From Reyranella massiliensis 521 (GTDB lineage: Bacteria > Pseudomonadota > Alphaproteobacteria > Reyranellales > Reyranellaceae), in assembly GCF_000312425.1 (NCBI RefSeq), contig NZ_HE997181.1, positions 530,002-594,001 on the forward strand: a DNA stretch of 64,000 nt, given 5' to 3'. Below, piece by piece: positions 29,237 through 38,019 of this stretch. The notes beneath the pieces are model-generated. The model saw only the letters and a program-made list of their open reading frames with translations, made no database searches and had not been told where the DNA came from. Every line of letters starts with the position of its first letter. Positions within the stretch are counted from its first letter, which is position 1. The position numbers were made by a program, and so were the translations under genes.

Positions 29237-29269
29237 CAACACCCCCTCCGGACCTCGAAGGGGGTGTTG
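29237..29269. terminator. Bidirectional hairpin between convergent genes
   Basis: An 11-bp perfect inverted repeat, CAACACCCCCT (29237-29247) and AGGGGGTGTTG (29259-29269), with an 11-base loop, lies between the convergent hypothetical and DUF2852 genes. T-runs are poor on both sides, so termination may need other factors, but the position fits a shared terminator. Confidence 0.6.
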
Positions 29270-29297
29270 CGAGCGATCAGTATCAGGCTGTGTCTGA

Positions 29298-29756
29298 TCA
29301 GGAAGCTTGCGGAGCAGGCGGGGGCGGCTCCGTTGCCGGACGGTTACGGCGATCGGCCATGAACTGGTCGAACTCGGAACGGTCCTTGGCGGCGCGCAGC
29401 TTGTCGAGGAAATCGCGGAACTCGCGCTGCTCCTCGTCGAGGCGGCGCAGCGTCTCCTCGCGATATTCGTCGAAGGCGACATTGCCGCTCGTCTCGGGGC
29501 GGCCCCAGCGATGGCGACGCTTCCAGGCGCGCCATTCCTCGCGGGCCTGACGGCGATGCTCGCGCCACTCTTCGCGAGCCTGCTGGCGATCGGGCATATC
29601 CCAATGACCGTAACGTCTCGAGCAAAACATGCGTCCACTCCATTTCAGGTAAACGAGAAGCGCGATGCCGATTGGCCAGAACAGGATGAAGCTCAGCACC
29701 ATCAGGGCGATCCACGCTGGCTTCCCGAGGTCGTCGATTCTGTCGATCAGGCCCAT
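29298..29756 (-). CDS. DUF2852 membrane protein
   Basis: 152 residues. One or two membrane passes near the N-terminus (KPAWIALMVLSFILFWPIGIALLVYL) are followed by a charged, coiled-coil-prone region rich in Arg, Glu and Trp (QAREEWREHRRQAREEWRAW) and a Pro-rich tail. This matches the alphaproteobacterial DUF2852 family, of unknown function. A perfect palindrome 30 bases upstream of the ATG resembles a TetR operator and is shared with the adjacent TetR gene. Confidence 0.78.
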   Translation of the reverse strand: MGLIDRIDDLGKPAWIALMVLSFILFWPIGIALLVYLKWSGRMFCSRRYGHWDMPDRQQAREEWREHRRQAREEWRAWKRRHRWGRPETSGNVAFDEYREETLRRLDEEQREFRDFLDKLRAAKDRSEFDQFMADRRNRPATEPPPPAPQAS

Positions 29757-29785
29757 TAGGGACCCCCCTTAGCTTAGTGTTAACG

Positions 29786-29810
29786 ATGTAAATGTTAACG
29801 ACATTTACAT
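29786..29810. promoter_or_regulatory. Palindromic operator ATGTAAATG-N7-CATTTACAT
   Basis: A perfect 9+9-base inverted repeat (29786-29794 and 29802-29810) lies in the 5' region of the DUF2852 gene. TTAACGA occurs twice in it (29781 region and 29795-29801). Thirteen of 17 bases of 29795-29811 recur at 30493-30509 in front of the tetR gene. The size and symmetry suit a TetR-family dimer pair. Confidence 0.6.
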
Positions 29811-29852
29811 TGGGCATTCATCCCTACCGAGTCAAGGGGCGGCAACTGCACT

Positions 29853-30491
29853 TTATGCTTTTTGGGGAAAACCCAGCCCCTGCAGGTAGATCAGCATGGC
29901 CGACTCGAGCAGCTCGTCGGCCGTCATCGGCAGGGAGCGCCGGCCGGCGTCGCCGCGGCCGAAAAGCGACGCGATGCCGTGGGACAGCGACCAGATGTGC
30001 AGGCTCATCATCAACGCCGGCGGCCGCTTGCCTGCCGGCAACAGGCCGACCAGCGTTTCGGCAGCGGTGCGCAGGACGCCGAAGGCACGGTCTCCCGCTG
30101 CACGCAGCTCGACGTTGAGGTCGGGTGGCAGGCCGGACTCGAACATGGCGGCGTAATAGGCCGGTTCGGCACGCGCAAAGGCGAGATAGGCGCGGCCGAT
30201 ATTGTGAAAGGCCGTGACGGGGTCGGGTTTGCCGCCGGCCCAGCCGGTGGAGAGCATGGCCTCGAAGCGTTGAAAGCCCTCGCGGGCGACATCGGCCAGT
30301 AGGGCGTCACGGTCGCGGAAATGCCGGTAAGGCGCCGCCGCGCTCACGCCGGCGGACCGCGCAGCATCGGCAAAGGTGAAGCCCGCCGGGCCTTTCTCCT
30401 TGATGAGTTCGCGCGCGGCCTTGATCAGCGCCTCGCGCAGATTGCCGTGGTGGTAGCCGCGCTCTTCGCGGTCGGGCCTTTTCCAGCTCAT
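29853..30491 (-). CDS. TetR/AcrR-family transcriptional regulator with WHG-type ligand domain
   Basis: 212 residues. The N-terminal helix-turn-helix spans about residues 10-60 (YHHGNLREALI, TFADAARSAGVSAAAPYRHFRDRDALL). The C-terminal ligand domain includes LHIWSLSHGIASL, matching the WHG motif of one TetR subgroup. It should act as a dimeric repressor released by a small ligand. The ATG at 30491 (MSWKRPDREERGYHHGN) is chosen; the frame runs on upstream across the likely operator. Self-regulation and control of the DUF2852 gene are inferred from a shared sequence in both 5' regions. Confidence 0.85.
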   Translation of the reverse strand: MSWKRPDREERGYHHGNLREALIKAARELIKEKGPAGFTFADAARSAGVSAAAPYRHFRDRDALLADVAREGFQRFEAMLSTGWAGGKPDPVTAFHNIGRAYLAFARAEPAYYAAMFESGLPPDLNVELRAAGDRAFGVLRTAAETLVGLLPAGKRPPALMMSLHIWSLSHGIASLFGRGDAGRRSLPMTADELLESAMLIYLQGLGFPQKA

Positions 30492-30492
30492 G

Positions 30493-30509
30493 TTAAGGCA
30501 CTTTACATT
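30493..30509. promoter_or_regulatory. Putative TetR operator in the tetR 5' region
   Basis: TTAAGGCACTTTACATT, adjacent to the tetR start codon, matches TTAACGACATTTACATT at 29795-29811 in 13 of 17 positions. It would overlap the tetR ribosome site and lies in the divergent region shared with the downstream plus-strand phosphatase gene. Confidence 0.5.
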
Positions 30510-30612
30510 AAAGCCGGGAGCGGCAACAGGCGGCACGATATGCGCAGACGTTGGGTGAATAGGGGGCGTTTCGTTCTTACTCTGTGCGTGCAGGATACCG
30601 GAGGCGGGCGCC

Positions 30613-31599
30613 ATGCATCACGGAGACGTGTCGGCGGAAGTTGCGGCCGGACTGCTGGCGCTCAAGAAGCGCATCGACGCCGCGAAGATCCCATCCTCCA
30701 AGCTCGACGAGACGATCAACGTCGCGGTCTGGAACATCCGCGAGTTCGGCAAGAAGCGGCGCAAGCCGGCGGCCCTTCACTACATCGCCGAAATCCTGGG
30801 CCAGTTCGACCTGATCGCGCTGGTCGAGCTGCGCGACAATCTCGAGGATTTCGGCCGCGTCTGCCAGTTCCTCGGGCCGAGCTGGGACCTCGTCTACTCC
30901 GACTGGATGCCCGACGACGGCGGCAATCGCGAACGCACCGGCTTCCTGTTCGATCGCCGCGCCGTCACCTTCAACGGGCTCGCGGCGGAAGTCGATGCGC
31001 CGCGCGGCAAGGCGGGGACGGAGTATCTCGCGACGCAGTCGTTCTGGCGTGCGCCCTACATATGCTCGTTCCGCTCCGGCAACTTCGATTTCATCGCCAT
31101 CGCCACGCACGCGCGTTGGGGCAAGAGCATCACCGGCCGCGAAGCCGAACTCGGCATGCTGGCGGACTGGATCGACGAGCGGCAAAAGGACAAGTCGGTC
31201 GAAGACCACGACCTGATCGTGATGGGCGACTTCAATACGCCCAAGCTCGACGACAGGCTGTTCAAAGCGCTGACTCGGCGCGGTCTTCAGGTGCCGGACT
31301 CGTTGATGAAGCTCAAGTCGGGAGACGTGACCGTCGGCGGCTCAAATATCACCAAGACGGCGCGCTACGACCAGATCCTGCACCTGCCGACGGCGAGGAA
31401 GCGCTTCACCAACTTCGGCGGCACGCTCGACTTTCATGTCTCCGATGCCGGCATCAAGGAGCTGTTCCCCGGCGCCGGCATGACGCGCACGCAGTTTACC
31501 TACCAGCTCTCCGATCATTTCCCGGTCTGGGTGCAGATCAAGACCGACATCGACGGCGAGCGGCTGACCCAGATCGTGCAGAACGCCCGGAAGGGTTAG
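30613..31599 (+). CDS. Endonuclease/exonuclease/phosphatase-family protein
   Basis: 328 residues with the DNase I-like fold. Motifs: the N-terminal AVWNIREFG, the metal glutamate in IALVELRDNL, HARWGKS, MGDFNTPKLD and the terminal catalytic SDHFPVWVQI. The family includes DNases, sphingomyelinases and inositol phosphatases; there is no signal peptide, so a cytoplasmic nuclease or phosphatase is likely. Divergent from tetR (121 bases between start codons). The stop overlaps the convergent dehydrogenase stop (TTAG). Confidence 0.8.
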   Translation: MHHGDVSAEVAAGLLALKKRIDAAKIPSSKLDETINVAVWNIREFGKKRRKPAALHYIAEILGQFDLIALVELRDNLEDFGRVCQFLGPSWDLVYSDWMPDDGGNRERTGFLFDRRAVTFNGLAAEVDAPRGKAGTEYLATQSFWRAPYICSFRSGNFDFIAIATHARWGKSITGREAELGMLADWIDERQKDKSVEDHDLIVMGDFNTPKLDDRLFKALTRRGLQVPDSLMKLKSGDVTVGGSNITKTARYDQILHLPTARKRFTNFGGTLDFHVSDAGIKELFPGAGMTRTQFTYQLSDHFPVWVQIKTDIDGERLTQIVQNARKG

Positions 31600-32573
31600 T
31601 AGCCCGCTGCGCGGTCGACGACTTCCTTTAGCGGTTCCCCATCGAGGAAGCGCTTGAGGTTGTCCACGAACAGGCGCGCCACGAACTTGTCGCGCTGCGG
31701 GTGCGGGCCGCCGATATGCGGCAGCACGATGATGCCTTCGGCCTTCCAGAAGGGATGCTCGGCTGGCAGCGGCTCCTGGCGGAAGACGTCGAGCACCGCG
31801 CCAGCGATCTTCTTTTGCTTCGCCGCGGCGATCAGGTCGTCGTCCTTGATGATGTGGCCGCGTCCGAAGTTCAGCAGCCAGGCGCTGGGCTTCATCTTTG
31901 CCAGCCGCTTGGCGTCGATGAAATTGTCGGTCTCGGCCGTCGCCGGCAGGAGCAGCAGCACGAAGTCCGACTGCGCCAGCACCTCGTCGGTGCGTTCCGG
32001 CGGCAGCACCTCGGCGACATAGGTCATGGATTGATCGGCGGGGGCTTGCGGGCGCCGCTTGGTGCCGATCACGCGCATGCCGAGCGCCGCGGCAATGCGG
32101 GCGACTTCACCGCCGATCGCGCCCAGACCCAGGATGCCCAGCGTCTTGCCGGAAAGCGGCTGGGCCACGGTGTGCACCCACTTGGCCTGCTTCTGGTTCT
32201 CGACCGCCACGCTCATCGGCTTTGCGACGTAGAACAGCGCGGCGATGATGTTCTCGGGCATCGATTCAGTGTGCGTGCCGCGCGCGCAGGTGAGCGCAAG
32301 CTGCGGCGGCAGGTCAGGTAGTGCCAGCCAGCCTTCGACGCCGGCGCTCATCGCCTGTGCCCAGCGCAGCTTCGGCATGGCGGGCAGCAGGCCCGCCGGA
32401 ACGGTGCCGGCCATCAGCGCTTCGGTCCGTGCAAGCTGGTCTGCCGACGGCTTCTCATTGCGCGGCAAGGTGTCGACGGCGACTCGCTCGGCCAAGCCTG
32501 CCGCGTCGATGGCGTCGAGATAGGTCTTGGCTTGATCCGTCCAGAGCAGGATATGGGCGCGATTGGTGGTCAC
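31596..32573 (-). CDS. D-2-hydroxyacid dehydrogenase (NAD-dependent)
   Basis: 325 residues. The nucleotide-binding GLGAIGGEVARIA lies near residue 148. Catalytic elements of the family are present: the NFGRGHIIKDDDL arginine, the glutamate in DVFRQEPLP and the histidine in VLPHIGGPH. It reduces 2-oxoacids such as glyoxylate or hydroxypyruvate to D-2-hydroxyacids, or the reverse. The start is GTG at 32573, with AGGAGTCTTC upstream. The UbiD-family gene lies 25 bases upstream on the same strand. Confidence 0.85.
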   Translation of the reverse strand: MTTNRAHILLWTDQAKTYLDAIDAAGLAERVAVDTLPRNEKPSADQLARTEALMAGTVPAGLLPAMPKLRWAQAMSAGVEGWLALPDLPPQLALTCARGTHTESMPENIIAALFYVAKPMSVAVENQKQAKWVHTVAQPLSGKTLGILGLGAIGGEVARIAAALGMRVIGTKRRPQAPADQSMTYVAEVLPPERTDEVLAQSDFVLLLLPATAETDNFIDAKRLAKMKPSAWLLNFGRGHIIKDDDLIAAAKQKKIAGAVLDVFRQEPLPAEHPFWKAEGIIVLPHIGGPHPQRDKFVARLFVDNLKRFLDGEPLKEVVDRAAGY

Positions 32574-32598
32574 GATGAAGACTCCTCGTGGCTGAAAG

Positions 32599-34116
32599 CT
32601 AGCGCCAGATCTTCTTACCGCTGCCCGGCAAACCGAGCTCGCCCCACATGGCGTCGACCTTGTCGATCACGGACTGGTCCATGCGGATCTGGCGGCCCCA
32701 TTCGCGGTTGGTCTCGCCGGGGAATTTGTCGGTGGCATCGAGGCCGATCTTCGAGCCGAGGCCGGAGACCGGCGAGGCGAAGTCGAGATAGTCGATCGGC
32801 GTGCTCTCAATGACAGTGATGTCGCGCGCCGGGTCCATGCGCGTCGACAGCGCCCACATCACGTCCTTCCAGCTGCGCGCGTCTATGTCGGCGTCCACCA
32901 CGATTACCCACTTAGTGTACATGAACTGCCGCAGGTAGGACCATACGCCCATCATCACCCTCTTGGCGTGACCGGCATAGGCCTTCTTCATGGAGACGAC
33001 GGCGATGCGGTAGCTGCAGCCCTCGGGCGGCAGCCAGAAGTCGACGATCTCGGGGAACTGCTGCTGAAAGAGGGGGATGAACACCTCGTTCAGCGCCTCG
33101 CCCAGAACCGACGGTTCGTCGGGCGGGCGGCCGGTGAAGGTCGACAGGTAAATCGGTTGGCGCCGCATGGTGATGGCGCTGATCGTGAACACCGGGAATT
33201 GCTCGACGCTGTTGTAGTAGCCGGTGTGGTCGCCGTAGGGGCCTTCGTCGCCGTAATCGTCGAGGCTGACATGGCCTTCGAGCACGATCTCGGCTTCGGC
33301 CGGCACCTTGAGCGGCACTGTCTTGCAGTCGACCAGCTCGACCTTCTTGCCGCGCAGGAGACCGGCGAACTGATATTCCGACAGCGTATCGGGGACCGGC
33401 GTCACGGCGGCCAAAATGGTGCCGGGATCGGCGCCGATCACGACGGCGGCCGGCAGCGGCTCGCGCTTGCCCGCGCCCTTCCAGCGCTGGTGATGCTGCG
33501 CGCCGCCGCGATGCTTCAGCCAGCGCATCAAGGTGGTGTTCCTGCCGGTGACCTGCAGGCGATAGATGCCAAGATTGAAACTGTCCTGCCGGTCGCCTTT
33601 GGGATCAGGTCCCTGTGTGACGACCAGCGGCCAAGTGATCAGCGGCGCCGGCTCGCCCGGCCAGCAGGTCTGGATCGGCAGACGGCCAAGGTCGATGTCG
33701 TCGCCGGTGAGCACGACTTCCTGGCAGGCCGCGGTGCCGACCGTCCTGGGCTTCATCGCCATGACCGTGCGCAGCATCGGCAGCATGTCGAGCGCCTCGC
33801 GCCAGCCCCCGGGCGGCTCGGGCTGACGCAGGAAGGCCAGCGTCTCACCGACGGCGCGCAACTGGGCGGGCTCGCGGTCCATGCCCCAGGCGACGCGCTC
33901 CACGGTGCCGAAGAGGTTGACCAGCACCGGCACGTCGGAGCGGCTGCCATCTTCGCGCACCACGTTCTCGAACAGCACCGCAGGCCCTTGTTCGGCCAGC
34001 AGGCGGGTCTGGATCTCCGTCATTTCGAGATGTGTCGAGACGGGCGCTTTCACACGCACCAGGCGGCCGGCCTTTTCGAGCCGGTCCATGAAATCGCGAA
34101 GCGAGGCGTAGGGCAT
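32599..34116 (-). CDS. UbiD-family prenylated-FMN decarboxylase
   Basis: 505 residues, full UbiD length. The prFMN- and metal-binding region [19 protein letters not shown], the KHRGGAQHH segment and the substrate loop [14 protein letters not shown] are visible, and the C-terminal [13 protein letters not shown] is typical. It could be the ubiquinone-pathway UbiD (3-octaprenyl-4-hydroxybenzoate decarboxylase), which fits the presence of ubiA 4.6 kb away, but the family also decarboxylates other aromatics. No ubiX (prFMN synthase) is in the window. Confidence 0.82.
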   Translation of the reverse strand: MPYASLRDFMDRLEKAGRLVRVKAPVSTHLEMTEIQTRLLAEQGPAVLFENVVREDGSRSDVPVLVNLFGTVERVAWGMDREPAQLRAVGETLAFLRQPEPPGGWREALDMLPMLRTVMAMKPRTVGTAACQEVVLTGDDIDLGRLPIQTCWPGEPAPLITWPLVVTQGPDPKGDRQDSFNLGIYRLQVTGRNTTLMRWLKHRGGAQHHQRWKGAGKREPLPAAVVIGADPGTILAAVTPVPDTLSEYQFAGLLRGKKVELVDCKTVPLKVPAEAEIVLEGHVSLDDYGDEGPYGDHTGYYNSVEQFPVFTISAITMRRQPIYLSTFTGRPPDEPSVLGEALNEVFIPLFQQQFPEIVDFWLPPEGCSYRIAVVSMKKAYAGHAKRVMMGVWSYLRQFMYTKWVIVVDADIDARSWKDVMWALSTRMDPARDITVIESTPIDYLDFASPVSGLGSKIGLDATDKFPGETNREWGRQIRMDQSVIDKVDAMWGELGLPGSGKKIWR

Positions 34117-34177
34117 ACTGGGGTTGTCGTTTAGAGTGCCTAACCTCGGAGATCAAACACGTCCGAGACCAAGCGCC

Positions 34178-34915
34178 ATGAAATCAAACACCACGCGATC
34201 AAACGCCATTCCCCCGGAATTCGAGGACCTGCTGAGCCGCGCCGGCCGGCAGGTGCTGGCGGGCTCGCATCCGCTGTGCGGGGCACTCGCCGACCCGCGC
34301 ACGCGCTTCCTTGCCCGCGACGACCTGCTCGATCGCGCCAAGGTCGGCCGCCTGCGCCGCGCGCTCGACGCCGGGCTTGTGGATTCGCTCGAACCGTTGG
34401 AGCGGCCGATCCCGCCGGAGACGATCTCGGAGATGCGGCGCGACTATGGCGAGCTGCTGCCCAAGACCAGCCGTGCGCGTACGATTTACTTCGAGAGCCG
34501 GCGCGAGCCAGGTGTCAAGGCAGCGGAGCGCATCGGCCTTGTCCGCATGATGCGGTCCAAGAGCTTCCGTGCCTTCGCCGAAGCGCTGACCGGCCGCAAG
34601 CTGGCGTCGGGCTGGGGGCTGCAGGTGCTGCGTTACGGACCGGGCGACTATGCCGGGCCGCACAACGATCACCACCCGGAGAACAAGGATGCGAAGGCCG
34701 GCTATATCGACCTGCATCTCAGCCTGTGTACGCCGGGCGTCGCGCACCAATGGCTGGTCTACAGCCGCGCCGGCCATTTCAGCGAGATCGTGTCGGTGGC
34801 GAAACCGTCCACGGTGACGGCCTATCGCCTGCCGTTCTGGCACTACACAACGCCGCTGGTCGGCAAGCCGAGCGCGGCGCGCTGGGTGCTGCTGGGCACG
34901 TTCCTCTATCGCTAA
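34178..34915 (+). CDS. Putative 2-oxoglutarate/Fe(II)-type oxygenase
   Basis: 245 residues. A probable double-stranded beta-helix core carries GDYAGPHNDHHPENKDAKAG, with an H-x-D metal pair, and later WLVYSRAGHFSEIVSV and FWHYTTPLVG that could give the distal histidine and the arginine. No exact family is recognised. The ATG at 34178 is chosen; a TTG at 34124 would add 18 residues. Divergent from the UbiD-family gene, and convergent with the CitE-like gene with overlapping stops (CTAA). Confidence 0.55.
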   Translation: MKSNTTRSNAIPPEFEDLLSRAGRQVLAGSHPLCGALADPRTRFLARDDLLDRAKVGRLRRALDAGLVDSLEPLERPIPPETISEMRRDYGELLPKTSRARTIYFESRREPGVKAAERIGLVRMMRSKSFRAFAEALTGRKLASGWGLQVLRYGPGDYAGPHNDHHPENKDAKAGYIDLHLSLCTPGVAHQWLVYSRAGHFSEIVSVAKPSTVTAYRLPFWHYTTPLVGKPSAARWVLLGTFLYR

Positions 34916-35790
34916 GCACCGGCCTTGTGCCAGGCCGCGGCGCGATCCACCAGGCGCCGCGCGCGCTCAACGACGGGCAGATCGACCATACTGCCTTCGA
35001 AGGCCACGGCACCTGCGTTTGCCGCTTCGAAGGCGGCGATCAGGCGGCGGGCGCGGTCCAGCTCGGCGGCCGAGGCGCCGTACTCCTCGTTGATGATCGG
35101 CACATGCAGCGGGTGGATGCAGGCTGCCGTGGTGAAACCCAGTGCACGGCCGCGTTGCAGGCCGGCGCGATAGGAGTCGAGGTCGTCGATCTTCGCGAGC
35201 TGACCCATCGAGCCCATCGGCAGGATTCCGGCGGCGCGCGCGGCGGCCAGGCCCTGCATGGCAAAGACGTACATGCTGTCGGCCGACGGCAGGGCGCCCA
35301 GTTCCGTCGCCATGTCTTCGCCACCCACCGACATGCCGGCCATGCGTGGCTCGGCGGCAATGGCGAAGAGATGCGGCAGGGCCGCGGGCGACTCGATCAA
35401 TGCGAGAAAGCGCGTGTGGCCGATCTCCATACCCTGCGCCGCCTCGTGCTCCGCCACCACCTCGGAGAGGAGGCGGACATGCTCGGGGCCCATGACCTTC
35501 GGCAACATCAGCGCCGCCACGCCAGGGATCACGGCGGCGGCGATGTCCGGTATGGCCAGGGTAAGCGGGCGGTTGATGCGGACGACGACGTCGGCGCCGC
35601 TCTGGGCGACGCGAGGAACGGCCGCGGCAAGGGCCGATCGTGCGGCATCCTTGTGCGCGGGCAGGATGGAGTCTTCGAGATCGAGGATGATGGCGTCGGC
35701 GCCGCGCGTATGCGCCTTCGCCACAAAACGCTCGGCCGTCACCGGCACAAAGAGAAGTGAACGCCAGTTCGGTTGCGGACGGTTTGTCAT
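34912..35790 (-). CDS. HpcH/HpaI aldolase / CitE-like lyase
   Basis: 292 residues, TIM-barrel fold of the citrate-lyase beta/malyl-CoA lyase family. It opens WRSLLFVPVTAERFVAKA and has ADAIILDLEDSI (metal and substrate carboxylates), VVRINRP, MLPKVMGPEHV and LIESPAAL; the late glutamate-aspartate pair is in GGEDMATELG. Such enzymes cleave or form C-C bonds of acyl-CoA or 2-oxoacid substrates. The ATG at 35790 is preferred to a TTG eight codons upstream. The substrate is unknown. Confidence 0.82.
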   Translation of the reverse strand: MTNRPQPNWRSLLFVPVTAERFVAKAHTRGADAIILDLEDSILPAHKDAARSALAAAVPRVAQSGADVVVRINRPLTLAIPDIAAAVIPGVAALMLPKVMGPEHVRLLSEVVAEHEAAQGMEIGHTRFLALIESPAALPHLFAIAAEPRMAGMSVGGEDMATELGALPSADSMYVFAMQGLAAARAAGILPMGSMGQLAKIDDLDSYRAGLQRGRALGFTTAACIHPLHVPIINEEYGASAAELDRARRLIAAFEAANAGAVAFEGSMVDLPVVERARRLVDRAAAWHKAGA

Positions 35791-35834
35791 GTTGCTCGAT
35801 CCCACTTGCTTCAATCCAGCCTACTTCACTCCTC

Positions 35835-36290
35835 TTACTTCAAGCCAATCGGCACGACGCTGATCGAATTCTGCGGGCTGCCTTCGATCACGCGGTCCGT
35901 GTAGGTGAGATAGATCAGCGCACGGCGCTTGGGATCGTAGAAACGTACGACCTGCGTGGTCTTGAAAATCAGCGAAGCGCGTTCGCTGAACACCTCGTGC
36001 GGCCTTTTGAATTTCTCGGCCTGCAGGCCGTCGACAGGGCCTACCTGATGACAGGAGATCGACGCGTAGGGCGGATCCTCGGCCAGACCGAAGGCGCCCT
36101 TGATACCGCCGGTGCGCGCGCGCGAGATGTAACAGGTGATGCCGGCGATATCGGGATCGTCGAAAGCCTCGACCACGATCTTGTCGTTGGGGCCCAGCCA
36201 CTTGAAGCGATAGCCCACGGCGCCGATTTCTTCTGCGGCCGCCGGAAATGCCAGCAGCAGGGCGAGCAAGGCGAGAATCGCACGAAACAT
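35835..36290 (-). CDS. creA: CreA-family periplasmic protein
   Basis: 151 residues. A signal peptide (FPAAAEE) precedes the CreA domain: EEIGAVGYRFKWLGPNDKIVVEAFDDP, CYISRARTGG and SISCHQVGPV. CreA proteins are widespread periplasmic proteins named for the E. coli creABCD region; their function is unknown. Here no creBCD genes accompany it. It begins one base after the DMT-transporter stop and is surely co-transcribed with it. Confidence 0.88.
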   Translation of the reverse strand: MFRAILALLALLLAFPAAAEEIGAVGYRFKWLGPNDKIVVEAFDDPDIAGITCYISRARTGGIKGAFGLAEDPPYASISCHQVGPVDGLQAEKFKRPHEVFSERASLIFKTTQVVRFYDPKRRALIYLTYTDRVIEGSPQNSISVVPIGLK

Positions 36291-36291
36291 C

Positions 36292-37197
36292 TCAGGCTCC
36301 TTTGGCGGGAGGACGCGTGGCCAGGAACAGGCCGGGCAAGACGAGGGCCGTTCCCACTAGATGGTACCATTGCGGCGCTTCGCCAAGCGTGACCCAGGCG
36401 AGGATGCCGACATAGAGCGGGCCAAGGTACATCGACACGCTGGTCACCGATGGGCCCAGCTCGCGAATGCAGAAGGAGAAGGCGCCGTAGGCGCCGACCC
36501 CGGGAATGATCGCGAGCACGATCCAGCACGTCCAGGTACGCCAGTCCGAAAAGTCCGGCCCGCTCCACAGCATGGCCTCGCCGACGGTGAAGGGCAGCAG
36601 GACCAGCGAGCCCGCGACGGCGATGGCGCACAGTCTCGTCAGCGGATCGAGTGCGCTCGGCCGGTGTTTCAGGAGCACGGAGTAGAGGCCCCAGCAGGTC
36701 GAAGCGGCGGCGATCCAGAGATCGCCTTCGGTGAATTGCACCGAGAAAAGATTGTCGATCCGACCCTTGGCGAAGACGGCGGCGACCCCAGCGAGGCAGA
36801 GCGCGATCCCGGCCAGGCGCCCCGCCGTCAGCCGTTCGCGATGGAGCAGCCGGCCCAGTGCGACGACCAGGATCGGCGAGGCGGCGTAGATCAGGCCGAT
36901 GTTGAGGGCAGGCGTCGTACGACCTCCGATATAGACCCAGGCACCGCAGACCCACATGCCGAGCGCGCCCAGCAGCAGCAGATCGGGCCATTCGCGGCCG
37001 AGCGCATGGCGGTGCCGAACCAGACGCGGCCAGACAAAGGGCAGGAGGAGAAGGGCGACGCCCAGCCATCGTCCCAAAGCCAGGGCATTCGGCGGTACGA
37101 AGGTCGCATAGCGCGCCATCAACATGTTGACGGCGAACATTGCCGGCGACAGCAGCAGCAGACCCCAGGCGAGACGACGGCGACTGACGAACGGCAC
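36292..37197 (-). CDS. EamA/DMT-family transporter
   Basis: 301 residues with about ten hydrophobic segments in two EamA repeats (about 10-140 and 155-290). The second repeat has the typical LTRLCAIAVAGSLVLLPF and AYGAFSFCIRELGPSVTS. Such proteins export amino acids, nucleotides or other metabolites. The start is GTG at 37197 (MPFVSRRRLAW). It follows the Cys-rich gene by 11 bases. Confidence 0.85.
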   Translation of the reverse strand: MPFVSRRRLAWGLLLLSPAMFAVNMLMARYATFVPPNALALGRWLGVALLLLPFVWPRLVRHRHALGREWPDLLLLGALGMWVCGAWVYIGGRTTPALNIGLIYAASPILVVALGRLLHRERLTAGRLAGIALCLAGVAAVFAKGRIDNLFSVQFTEGDLWIAAASTCWGLYSVLLKHRPSALDPLTRLCAIAVAGSLVLLPFTVGEAMLWSGPDFSDWRTWTCWIVLAIIPGVGAYGAFSFCIRELGPSVTSVSMYLGPLYVGILAWVTLGEAPQWYHLVGTALVLPGLFLATRPPAKGA

Positions 37198-37208
37198 GGC
37201 AACCCTGA

Positions 37209-37970
37209 TCAGGCGGCGCGCAACCCTTCCTTGGGAACCTCGCCGCCGGCTTCCTTCACGGCCTCACGATACTCCTTCTCCGAGGAGAAGGGGGCGGTCT
37301 TGGGGAAATCCTTCTTGCGGCCGGGGCGGACCTCGCCGGTCGACGGCGTCACGACCAGCAGCTCGCCCTGACGGCCGAGGATGGGAATCTCGCGCTTCCA
37401 GCGGGAATAGACGCGCCGCGCCGAGGCCGAGAAATCGACGTAGGTCGTGAACTCGCTATGGTCCTTGATGAACAGCGCCTCGTAGGTGGCGATGAACTCC
37501 TCGACGAACTTGCGGTCGACAATCTCGAGGTTGGACATCATCCAGCAACGATCCTCGAACACCCAGTACGTGCCGATACCGATGAATTCCTTCTGGCGCG
37601 TCAGGTAGGGATAGAAGGGGAAGCCGCGGCAGGCGATCGTGCGGTTGTCCCGTTCGCAGAACCGCGCGCCCTTGCAATGGATGGCCATGCAATCGTCGGT
37701 GAGTTCGGCCACGATCTGCCGGGTCGCATAGTCGTAGGGCTTGAACTTGGACCAGAGGTCGGTGCGGGTTTTCAGCAGGTCGAACTCGACCTTGTGGACC
37801 ACCGGCACGGCATTCTCAGTAGAGCAACAAACCGGCTCTCCGCCGTTCAGCGGGGCGCACTTTCGTCCGCAGTCGAACCGCGAGACGGGCGCCGTGAACC
37901 CTTCGTAGAGGGTCGCAAAATCGGCCGGCTTTATCTTTGACTTTGGGGGCTTGGAGGGCATTGAAGCCAT
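37209..37970 (-). CDS. YkgJ-like Cys-rich protein (possible metal/Fe-S cluster)
   Basis: 253 residues. Cysteines cluster in the first half: FDCGRKCAPLNGG, VCCSTEN, DDCMAIHC, GARFCERDNRTIACRGFPFYPYL. This spacing resembles YkgJ/UPF0153-type zinc- or iron-chelate proteins, though it is longer than usual. No membrane segment or signal. The C-terminal half is charged and unassigned. The ATG at 37970 is chosen over a TTG three codons earlier. Probably the first gene of the three-gene unit with the DMT transporter and creA. Confidence 0.65.
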   Translation of the reverse strand: MASMPSKPPKSKIKPADFATLYEGFTAPVSRFDCGRKCAPLNGGEPVCCSTENAVPVVHKVEFDLLKTRTDLWSKFKPYDYATRQIVAELTDDCMAIHCKGARFCERDNRTIACRGFPFYPYLTRQKEFIGIGTYWVFEDRCWMMSNLEIVDRKFVEEFIATYEALFIKDHSEFTTYVDFSASARRVYSRWKREIPILGRQGELLVVTPSTGEVRPGRKKDFPKTAPFSSEKEYREAVKEAGGEVPKEGLRAA

Positions 37971-38019
37971 GTAACCCAAGTTCTCTGTGAAAGAACAGTT
38001 AAGGAATTATAGCGGCTGC

